Source of the DNA: an uncultured euryarchaeote
GTDB lineage: Archaea > Thermoplasmatota > Poseidoniia > Poseidoniales > Poseidoniaceae
NCBI GenBank assembly: GCA_937897005.1
Contig: CALCOQ010000223.1
Location: forward strand, 1-6,850
DNA: 6,850 nucleotides
Direction: 5' to 3'
Positions 1 through 6,584 of the stretch are shown here, one piece after another; position 1 is the stretch's first letter, and every line of letters starts with the position of its first letter. Made by a program: the position numbers and the translations under genes. The notes under the pieces are model-generated. The model saw only the letters and a list, made by a program, of their open reading frames with translations, was not told where the DNA came from and did not search any database.

Positions 1-1050
1 CCGCTGACACTGCCTCAAAATGACTCTGATAACAACCTCAGGGAAGCGTTGGTGAAATGTTCAGAAGGGTGGAGGATAGACCCGCCGATATCCAGTAGGT
101 TATGGCAGAAATCAGCATTGGGTAGAACCGTGGAAGATGGTTCCATCATTCTGCGCTCTGCAGAAGCCCTGTATTGCCATTGGCACAGGAACATCGCATT
201 ACCCGATGCCGGGTTCATGGAACAGATGCTTGAAGAAGATGAGCGAGCATTATGCGAGGCTGTTGCGATAGAGACCATTCGAGCTGGAGGAGAAATTCTC
301 ATGATCTGTCACCCAGATGGCCCTTATTCTGAATTGGGTCATGACAAGACCTGGGGGATGCGGTGGGAGCGAACCGAACACCCATCCTCAGGACCTCCGG
401 CTGCTCAAGTCAGGTGGTTCATCTCAACCGATTCATTGGACATGGGTGAAATGCTGGAGTGGGTCTCAGCAGTTGAGGACAGTGGTCAGCGTGCTGAGGC
501 AGTTGTTGTTGATCCAGAATATGACACCACTGTCTATCTGCTGACAAGGCCATCTCCACAAGGGACACTGACTCCGCCTTCTCAGTTGGACGAAAAAACA
601 TGGAATCTGATCAGGGAATTGTTTGCCAGCGGTTTGAGCAGTCCGGAAGGTAGATTCATTCATTCGCAGGAATGGCCGCTTGACAATATTGGTGTTTCCC
701 AATCCGGTGGAGTTAGTCTTGACAGGACCGAGACCGATTGGCTTGAGGCGCTGTTGAACGGTGAAGTTCCATCAGGCGATGCCGCACTCCTCGGGGGATT
801 GCTCGAAAGAGGGTTGCTGGCAAGGCCCGGATTCAAGTATGGATGCAGATGGAGGGTATACGATGCAAAGATGGCAGCGGTCCATGCACCTTGGTTGGTG
901 TCCACAGAGAGTGAAAACCCTCGCTCATGGAATGAAGCCTGCCTGCGAGCAAGACTAGCAGCAGGGGTGAACAAATTGTGGACTTCAATCGCAATTGATG
1001 GAAAGGAGTCAATATTCCTCTCCATGGAAAGGATCCTGCTGGGAAGATGA
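1..1050 (+). CDS. endA: tRNA-splicing endonuclease EndA (5' end outside window)
   Basis: Cuts the exon-intron junctions of precursor tRNAs (and other bulge-helix-bulge RNAs) in the cytoplasm. The frame is open to the left edge. The first in-window start codons are TTG at 49 and GTG at 52, neither with a good ribosome site, so the gene is probably cut by the edge. Counting from the first codon in the window, residues ~40-105 resemble the N-terminal EndA fold (ILRSAEALY). Then follows a degenerate first catalytic-like unit, a second N-terminal-like unit (GGVSLDRTETDWLEALL, ~236-252), and a C-terminal nuclease domain containing GLLARPGFKYG, then RVY, VHAPWLV and GVNKLW. Y287, H295 and K325 fit the catalytic Tyr-His-Lys triad. 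About 350 residues with two repeats fits the fused archaeal form acting as a homodimer. The Tyr-His spacing is 8, slightly shorter than the 10-11 I recall for characterised archaeal enzymes. The last 42 bases overlap the convergent peptidase gene. Confidence 0.85.
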   Translation, partial: PLTLPQNDSDNNLREALVKCSEGWRIDPPISSRLWQKSALGRTVEDGSIILRSAEALYCHWHRNIALPDAGFMEQMLEEDERALCEAVAIETIRAGGEILMICHPDGPYSELGHDKTWGMRWERTEHPSSGPPAAQVRWFISTDSLDMGEMLEWVSAVEDSGQRAEAVVVDPEYDTTVYLLTRPSPQGTLTPPSQLDEKTWNLIRELFASGLSSPEGRFIHSQEWPLDNIGVSQSGGVSLDRTETDWLEALLNGEVPSGDAALLGGLLERGLLARPGFKYGCRWRVYDAKMAAVHAPWLVSTESENPRSWNEACLRARLAAGVNKLWTSIAIDGKESIFLSMERILLGR

Positions 1051-3165
1051 AGGACTGACTGCCTCCACCAATGGTGTCGAGGTCAAATAGAAATCATCTG
1101 CACCTTGGGCTGGTTGATGGTGTTCACGGGGCTCATCATTCGGCGGTTTTCGCCGCTCGATCCCCAATAATACCCACAAGGCCGCAAGCGAGCATACGAG
1201 TAACGACATGACAGAAGGGTCGCGAAGACCACGGATCACATCGGCTGAACCACTGAATCCCTCACCGGTCAATTCCACCTCAACGCTCTCGACCTTCCCC
1301 AGGTCATCAACGAACATGACCTCACCTCTAGCCAACATCCCTGGAGTCACCAAGCCTTGGGGCTCAACAGCGATGGTGATGACCGAGCCAGCAGAAATTT
1401 CAACCTGTTCTGGTGCAGTCACAATCCTTGCCAATGGACCGGTGATGATTACATCAACCACTCTTGCACCACCTCCTTCCACCTCTAGTTCAATCAGCAC
1501 CTCACTGGTGGTATCAATTGGTACATCCTGCTTGAAGATAGACGGAAGTATCCGGTTGGAATGGAGTGACCACGGGATCATGATATCCCATGTATCTTCA
1601 TCTCCACATGACACCTTGCCCTGAATGAAACCACTACTTCCTGCCGTGGATTCTGAATCATACTCCAACGAAAGTTGTTGCCAATCATCTCCTTCGACTG
1701 GGCTCAACTCTCCTACGACCTTCCTGCCATCTGACACATTCAAGGAAATCACCGGTTGGCACCCATTTCCACCTCTGAATGCGAATTCAAAGGACTCACC
1801 AGGCAACGTTCTAACCGCTCCAGAAGGAGGTAGGACCTCAAAGGTGGAGTCGCATGAAGGCCGGGTCAGATTCACCAGAAGATTGTTGAATGAACCCTCT
1901 GAAATGTTAGCAGTCCACTGCACCAAACGTCCATGTGAATCTCTGACTGCTTCACCCGATGCACCGAAAGAATCGCTAGATTGGAAGGGGTCGGTGGCCG
2001 AGCCTTTGTCGGCTGCTCGTTGAAGTTCGTCACCACCATCGGCCTCCACAACATACAACCATGGCATTCCAACATCATGATTCACAGCATTGCCCTCAAG
2101 ATCACCTACATTGGAATTCTGAACGCTGACCAACAACCCATGTCCAGGAAGACGCGAATCAAAATCAGTATTATCTCGATTCTCCATCCACAACCATTCT
2201 CCTTCAGCGATCTTGATCCTATGTGCATCAGCACCTTGACTGATTGGGGCGATGTCAATGGTGGGATAACGGCACGAATCGCCATCTTCTATCCAACCAT
2301 CCGTGTTCACATCCGTGTATCTATCGACTCCAAGCAATTGCATCGAGGCAGCCATAGGCATTGCTGGAATTGCGCCATTGCCATTCCAATTTCCACTGGC
2401 CATCACATCCCAGCCTCCAACTCCAAACCATGACTGGCTGACCGTCTCATCATGAACCGCGTATAGGTCGACAGCACCTATCTGATGCAACATCTCATGT
2501 ATCATGGTACCTCGATAATTGGATGATCTGAGTGAAGCCATCGTGTAATGATGGACCTTGAGACCCCCAGAAACAGAAACTGGGTCGACCAACGGGCCAA
2601 AGTGACTCCAGATCCGTGAAGAAGCGCCCGAACCATCCTCCTGTGGGCGCGCTGTATGTAGAATCAACAGACGATCGATGGCTCCATCTCCGTCCAGGTC
2701 AAACTCCCCCCAGTCAACAGAATGAGCGGCTTCAGAAATCACCTGCTCTGCCAAGGCAGCGGGTCCACCGTCCATGATTCCAACGTCTCTATCACCATCC
2801 TGATCATGTCCATAATCAGTTGAGTCATGGGTTGCCCTGATCACCTGTTCAACATATGTGAGCTCCAGACTGCTTGTTCCGCCCGTCAACTGTTCGATGT
2901 ATCCTTGGGCGCCATTGTCGCCATCGAGCAAGCCCTTGGCTTGTAGAACATCTCGACCTACCTGTGATGGTGAATCATCGAAATCCACCACGATGACCAG
3001 CCACTTCTCCTCCGCTTGGATTCCAATAATCTCTGCGTCTTCATCAGAACTGACATTTTCTCGGACCTCCTCAAAGAGTGAACCAACTACTTCTGGATTA
3101 GACCATCCGAGCAGCCCTAGAACCACCAATGCGATGGCGATTGGTAAGGCGATTCTAGCCTTCAT
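1009..3165 (-). CDS. Membrane-anchored M6-type (immune inhibitor A-like) zinc metallopeptidase
   Basis: Predicted extracellular zinc protease of 718 residues held to the membrane at its C-terminus. I chose ATG 3165 because AGGAG lies 8 bases upstream and the protein then opens with a clean signal sequence (MKARIALPIAIALVVLGLL). The frame extends to a GTG at 3225 that overlaps the tatC stop (GTGA), but that start puts 20 extra residues before the signal. Domains: peptidase ~50-285 with HEMLHQIGAVDLY at 223-235, matching HExxHxxGxxD (zinc ligands H223, H227 and probably D233), followed by GWDVMASGNW at 251-260, both typical of family M6. Asp-rich loops DLDGDGAID (156-164) and DVNTDG (285-290) look like Ca-binding loops. 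Residues ~440-640 appear to be beta-sandwich, Ig-like. One membrane helix lies at ~652-668, followed by a ~50-residue cytoplasmic tail. Four ectodomain cysteines (298, 438, 469, 520) could pair as disulfides, and four N-x-S/T sequons are present. There is no twin-arginine motif, so export is probably by Sec. Substrate unknown. Confidence 0.86.
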   Translation of the reverse strand: MKARIALPIAIALVVLGLLGWSNPEVVGSLFEEVRENVSSDEDAEIIGIQAEEKWLVIVVDFDDSPSQVGRDVLQAKGLLDGDNGAQGYIEQLTGGTSSLELTYVEQVIRATHDSTDYGHDQDGDRDVGIMDGGPAALAEQVISEAAHSVDWGEFDLDGDGAIDRLLILHTARPQEDGSGASSRIWSHFGPLVDPVSVSGGLKVHHYTMASLRSSNYRGTMIHEMLHQIGAVDLYAVHDETVSQSWFGVGGWDVMASGNWNGNGAIPAMPMAASMQLLGVDRYTDVNTDGWIEDGDSCRYPTIDIAPISQGADAHRIKIAEGEWLWMENRDNTDFDSRLPGHGLLVSVQNSNVGDLEGNAVNHDVGMPWLYVVEADGGDELQRAADKGSATDPFQSSDSFGASGEAVRDSHGRLVQWTANISEGSFNNLLVNLTRPSCDSTFEVLPPSGAVRTLPGESFEFAFRGGNGCQPVISLNVSDGRKVVGELSPVEGDDWQQLSLEYDSESTAGSSGFIQGKVSCGDEDTWDIMIPWSLHSNRILPSIFKQDVPIDTTSEVLIELEVEGGGARVVDVIITGPLARIVTAPEQVEISAGSVITIAVEPQGLVTPGMLARGEVMFVDDLGKVESVEVELTGEGFSGSADVIRGLRDPSVMSLLVCSLAALWVLLGIERRKPPNDEPREHHQPAQGADDFYLTSTPLVEAVSPSSSQQDPFHGEEY

Positions 3166-3173
3166 GATGAAAT

Positions 3174-3178
3174 CTCCT
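3174..3178 (-). promoter_or_regulatory. Ribosome binding site deciding the peptidase start
   Basis: AGGAG on the minus strand, with 8 bases before ATG 3165. It is the only textbook Shine-Dalgarno site found at a start in this window. It favours the signal-peptide start over the upstream GTG at 3225. Confidence 0.6.
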
Positions 3179-3221
3179 GCGGACCAACCGATAGAAGGCT
3201 TCTGCATGAATGCTCTGCAAT

Positions 3222-4535
3222 TCACGCATTCTGTAGCCTGTGGTGAAGAATCACATCGTCTCCCACATCACTAAATGGGCCCACTTCAGTTCTAGCGAAT
3301 CTACTGCCTGATTCCAGAACCAGCCCCCATGGAAAGGTTTCAGCAATATGCAATGGCCCATCAACATCGATGTCGAGAACACGTGCGGCGACCCGGTTTT
3401 GTGGCCAAGGGTCTGAAATCGCAGCCAAGGCAAGTTCCAGATCGATGTTGTCGATTCTACCGTCTGGCCTTGATGCAGCAATATCCAGAAGAGATAACCC
3501 ACGCAACTTCACACTCAATGCATCCATACTTTGCAGAAGATGTTCGGGTAATGGAGTCGAATCACAACCTGTTATCAGGATATCAGTCCATCTCTGTGAT
3601 CTCGCTTCTTCGATCAATTCATCCCTTTCATCAGCGGATAGACACAGAGCACCAACATGATGCGAAGCCATCGACTCAGGCAGCCACGGCCCAGCATCGA
3701 GGGGGCAAGCACCTGCACACATGCAGGAAACCACTGCAATCCTTCGCAATCCACCTTCTGAATCCAGAATACCTTCACCATGGGGAAGAACTCTACTCCC
3801 GAACACTGAACTTGTGAAGGGAAGAATTGACGCTTCCAACAATGTGCTTGAAGCAATCATCGTCAACAATCTCACTCCCGTCAGGTGAGAAGGAATTACC
3901 GCCCATATCAGAAGCAATGAGATGCCATGTAGACGCCAACGCCACCAAGTCACATTTGACTTGGACATCAAACCGGTGAAACCAGCAAGAATGGAAGCCA
4001 TCAGTGCCAACATCACCACCATTTCAACCGCTGCCACAGCCAGAGACAAACGTAACATCTCCACCGCATCATACGATGCCCCCACTCCCGCAGTGGCGCC
4101 TGATTCATGTCCAACCAACATGAGATACGGCAACAACCAAGCCATCGTCATTACAATGAGCAACATCCCAGTTCCGCCGCCGAGAATTATGAAGAAACCC
4201 AACCACCTCCTCTCGCGTGGCAGTAATCCTGGCCTCGCGAATGAAAGCGCCTGCCAACAGATGATTGGTATTATGCTGACCAGTCCGAGGAGGATTATTG
4301 ACAACCAACGCATCGCAACCCACTCAGCCGGCGCATAAACCGATAGGCATTCATCGATTGAACAGGGTGAAAGGAGTTGTAGATATTTTCCCAATACATC
4401 ATCGATCCACCACATCCACAGCAATGATGCGGCCATCAACGCGAATAACAACAATCCGGCTCTCCCTGTCAATTCATCGAGATGCGATGAGATAGGTCGT
4501 TCGGAATCACCAGACAGGCGCAAACCAGTTGCCAT
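3222..4535 (-). CDS. tatC: Sec-independent (twin-arginine) translocase TatC with a novel cysteine-bearing C-terminal domain
   Basis: TatC is the signal-recognising core of the twin-arginine pathway, which exports folded proteins across the cytoplasmic membrane. The protein is 437 residues; usual TatC is about 240-260. Residues 1-245 are TatC: cytoplasmic HLDEL (18-22, conserved Glu E21), F99 and PGLLPRERR (102-110, conserved E108) in the first cytoplasmic loop, E171 within membrane segment 4, and six hydrophobic stretches near 28-44, 75-98, 112-138, 162-188, 203-217 and 222-244. The usual TPPD-like motif before the last helices is replaced by VIPSHL. C58 and C63 lie in the first external loop. 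Residues ~246-437 form an unexpected cytoplasmic extension with IAVVSCMCAGACPLD (C271, C273, C277), VGALCL (C298) and ILITGC (C324) in an alternating strand/helix pattern. The start is ATG 4535, with a TTG just before it and no clear ribosome site. The gene sits 39 bases after its upstream neighbour and 56 before the peptidase start, so it is probably co-transcribed. Confidence 0.82.
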   Translation of the reverse strand: MATGLRLSGDSERPISSHLDELTGRAGLLLFALMAASLLWMWWIDDVLGKYLQLLSPCSIDECLSVYAPAEWVAMRWLSIILLGLVSIIPIICWQALSFARPGLLPRERRWLGFFIILGGGTGMLLIVMTMAWLLPYLMLVGHESGATAGVGASYDAVEMLRLSLAVAAVEMVVMLALMASILAGFTGLMSKSNVTWWRWRLHGISLLLIWAVIPSHLTGVRLLTMIASSTLLEASILPFTSSVFGSRVLPHGEGILDSEGGLRRIAVVSCMCAGACPLDAGPWLPESMASHHVGALCLSADERDELIEEARSQRWTDILITGCDSTPLPEHLLQSMDALSVKLRGLSLLDIAASRPDGRIDNIDLELALAAISDPWPQNRVAARVLDIDVDGPLHIAETFPWGLVLESGSRFARTEVGPFSDVGDDVILHHRLQNA

Positions 4536-4574
4536 CAATGGGGGCGAGAGTCAACTGCATCATGACCACTGCGG

Positions 4575-5549
4575 TCACAACATGTCATCAATCTTGACAG
4601 GTGCCTTGGCCTGAGAATAGGTACGATAAACACCATATCCAGCCCACAGTGCTAACATCCCTACAACCAGTGACCAGCCATACTCCTTGCCACTATCCAG
4701 TGTCCAGAAGAAGAAGTATGAGAGGCCGATGAACAGAAGCCCTCTGCGAATTCCTTGAGGAACAGCCAGACGCATATCGAGATGTTCAGGGCCGCCGCCG
4801 AAGCGACGCTCATAGAACTCACCTTGTACAACTGCAGCGATGATCAAGATGGAGAGTGTACTCCAATAGTAGAGATTTCCAAACTCGAAGTATTGGTGCG
4901 ACATCTCCTCCTGCCTAGCGGCTTCCAATGCTTCTGCATCCTCCTCCTGCTTGAACAGATTATCATAATCCCCGACCGAGATGGTGCGGAGAGTCAATTC
5001 CTCTCCATCTGAAACCGTGGCGGTCCCGGGTGAAGCGATGCTGAAGGTGAGAATATTCCAGGCATCCCCTTCATCTGCTCCGTTGGCACCGTTGACAGCA
5101 TTACCAACCAGAGAGAAGTGAACATCGCCAACATCACTTGAGGGTGCAGTCCAAGGTACCAACCAGTCGTTTCCTGCTTCTGAATGAGAAACTGAATCGG
5201 GGTCTCCCGATGCCTCTCTGACCCCTTCATCCTCGAGGATGGTGAAACTGCCAATGCCTCTATCAGTCATCAGGAAACCCCCTGCAGCGTTACTCTCATG
5301 CGACAATGAGATGGTGAAGTTGTAAGTCTGACCCGCTTCATAGGCCTGAGGCACGCCACTGATCTTCACAATGACTGTTGGAGAGGCAATCGCACCTCCA
5401 TGGCAGGTGCAACCGAAGTCGACTGTTGCATCCTGCTCAAGATTCTCCTTTGGTGGACCATCGGGACTTGCGATGGCAGGGCCAATCAACAACATCGAAC
5501 AGACGATGACCAACAGTGTCCTGAGAACCAGACTTCTGATACTGTCCAC
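4575..5549 (-). CDS. Exported Reeler/choice-of-anchor-V-like domain protein with CxCH motif and three C-terminal membrane helices
   Basis: Function not known. I place the start at GTG 5549 because it gives a compact signal peptide (positive DSIRSLVLR, hydrophobic core, then PAIASPDG as a likely cleavage area) and a 324-residue protein. The frame runs up to a TTG at 5633, which would add 28 polar residues and crowd the divergent promoter region. After the signal comes FGCTCHGG (C47, C49, H50), then a beta-rich external domain: VIVKISGVPQAYEAGQTYNF, an AAGGFLMTDRGIGSF stretch, and a late HFSLVGNAVNGANGADEGD. This order (Cys/His motif, Pro-x-x-Tyr-x-x-Gly-x-x-Tyr, Gly-Gly-Phe) matches what I recall of choice-of-anchor V / Reeler-like domains, which usually carry CxxCH. 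A charged, possibly helical linker (~200-222) leads to three membrane helices at ~226-242, 268-284 and 290-308; the Arg-rich loop between the first two suggests C-terminus inside. It is the first gene of the leftward unit with tatC. Confidence 0.6.
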   Translation of the reverse strand: MDSIRSLVLRTLLVIVCSMLLIGPAIASPDGPPKENLEQDATVDFGCTCHGGAIASPTVIVKISGVPQAYEAGQTYNFTISLSHESNAAGGFLMTDRGIGSFTILEDEGVREASGDPDSVSHSEAGNDWLVPWTAPSSDVGDVHFSLVGNAVNGANGADEGDAWNILTFSIASPGTATVSDGEELTLRTISVGDYDNLFKQEEDAEALEAARQEEMSHQYFEFGNLYYWSTLSILIIAAVVQGEFYERRFGGGPEHLDMRLAVPQGIRRGLLFIGLSYFFFWTLDSGKEYGWSLVVGMLALWAGYGVYRTYSQAKAPVKIDDML

Positions 5550-5639
5550 CTCAGTCTCATTCGACCAATGGGCCGCCCTTGAAGGTTCGCCCCTCGCATT
5601 GAGTTCCCCGCCCACTGAGATAGCGGGCCTCAAGAGGGG

Positions 5640-5651
5640 AATTGTTGAAAT
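5640..5651 (+). promoter_or_regulatory. Possible archaeal TATA-like element for the ATP-grasp gene
   Basis: The 12-base A/T-rich block aattgttgaaat stands out in an otherwise G/C-rich divergent gap. It is centred about 30 bases before GTG 5676, with a purine-rich run (aagagggg) just upstream where a BRE would lie. That spacing would suit a leaderless transcript. It is not a strong consensus match. Confidence 0.22.
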
Positions 5652-5684
5652 CCCGCACCGTCAGGCAACTTCTGAGTGAGCGAT

Positions 5685-6584
5685 ATGTGGCCATTCCAGA
5701 AGAAGGAGAAATTGGAATGGTTGAAACATGATGAAAGCAAGAAGGACCAGTACTCTCAGAAACTCTTTCGCAGGATGTTACACGACCGTAATCCCTTGTT
5801 GGTGACTCTCGAGGACAAATACAAGGCTCGTGAATATGTGCTCAGCAAAGGAGCCTGTAAAGTTCCTGAACTACTTTGGTGGTCAACGGAGAGGCCGGTG
5901 AAGATTCCATGGGATGAACTTCCAGAGAAGTACGTCATCAAGACGAACCACTGGTCCGGAGATGGTATCTATTTCATCAACAACTCAAATGAACCCTTGA
6001 AGGAAGTGGCTACTGAGATGAGTATTGGCGAACTCTACAAGATCATCGATAATGGGAATGACCATCGCGGAAAGAAGGTTTCCAAAAACTGGATGGCGAG
6101 AAAACTGTCCCGCTTGTTGAAGAAAAGATATGCGATGGAACTTGAATGGGCGACACAGCAGATCTCTCCCGCAGGAGTCATGATCGAAGAGATGCTCACG
6201 GTCGATGGAGCCTTGCCCGATGATGTCAAGTTCCATGTCTTCCATGGCAAGGTAGGGTGGATTCAGATCGATGTAGGAAGGTTCACGGAGCATCGACAAT
6301 CGATTTATCGCAGTGATGGCAGTATCATCGAGCAATCAAATCCTCGATTCCCGGGAATCACTGAATTGAAGCACCTGCATGAGAGATTCTCTCCTGAATA
6401 CATTGAGGAAATGGTCGAGGTAGCGGAGAAATTATGTGAAGATGTCGATTACACAAGACTCGACCTCTTCGATATTGATGGCGAGTTATTCTTCGGCGAA
6501 TTCACCAATTATCACAATGCAGCGCATCCGCAATCTGATGAATTGGAGGCACTGGGGGGGAGTCTATGGAAGACCGAATACTGA
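5685..6584 (+). CDS. TupA-like ATP-grasp family ligase
   Basis: ATP-grasp enzymes join a carboxylate to an amine or thiol through an acyl-phosphate at the cost of ATP. The TupA-like branch is named after a teichuronopeptide (polyglutamate-polyglucuronate) gene and is common in surface-polysaccharide clusters. Numbering from ATG 5685 (299 residues): NPLLVTLEDKYKAREYV (36-52), KYVIKTNHWSG (82-92, the nucleotide-binding strand and small loop), GVMIEEML (164-171), DDVKFHVFHGK (179-189), then TRLDLFDIDGELFFGEFT (257-274). In the last motif D260 and E272 are the likely Mg-ATP ligands. Length is normal for the family. An in-frame GTG at 5676 follows a stop immediately upstream and is an alternative start giving 302 residues. 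There is no good ribosome site. The 3' end overlaps the next gene by 19 bases, so the two are probably translated from one message. The true acceptor substrate cannot be told from sequence. Confidence 0.8.
   Translation: MWPFQKKEKLEWLKHDESKKDQYSQKLFRRMLHDRNPLLVTLEDKYKAREYVLSKGACKVPELLWWSTERPVKIPWDELPEKYVIKTNHWSGDGIYFINNSNEPLKEVATEMSIGELYKIIDNGNDHRGKKVSKNWMARKLSRLLKKRYAMELEWATQQISPAGVMIEEMLTVDGALPDDVKFHVFHGKVGWIQIDVGRFTEHRQSIYRSDGSIIEQSNPRFPGITELKHLHERFSPEYIEEMVEVAEKLCEDVDYTRLDLFDIDGELFFGEFTNYHNAAHPQSDELEALGGSLWKTEY

Noticed and set aside
660..1025. 121-codon open frame on the minus strand opposite endA.
   Set aside because: Covers the EndA catalytic domain in antisense and has no independent features.
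1981..2433. 150-codon open frame on the + strand opposite the peptidase.
   Set aside because: Antisense to the conserved protease domain; Ile/His-rich with no recognisable motif.
3095..3165. Twin-arginine signal on the peptidase, which would make it cargo of the adjacent TatC.
   Set aside because: The N-region is MKAR with a single Arg and no RR motif; it looks like an ordinary Sec signal.
3166..3225. Longer N-terminus of the peptidase from GTG 3225, giving a GTGA overlap with tatC.
   Set aside because: The overlap is tempting as translational coupling, but AGGAG before ATG 3165 and the clean signal sequence favour the shorter form.
3922..4338. 138-codon open frame on the + strand opposite tatC.
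   Set aside because: It lies wholly antisense to a well-supported TatC, and its Thr/Asn/Pro-rich composition is typical of a shadow frame.
5607..5627. Inverted repeat cccgc / gcggg with an 11-base loop in the divergent gap, with another cccgc at 5652-5656.
   Set aside because: The arms are only 5 bases and G/C-rich, easily found by chance. It may also lie in coding sequence if the longer start is used. No terminator or operator can be argued.
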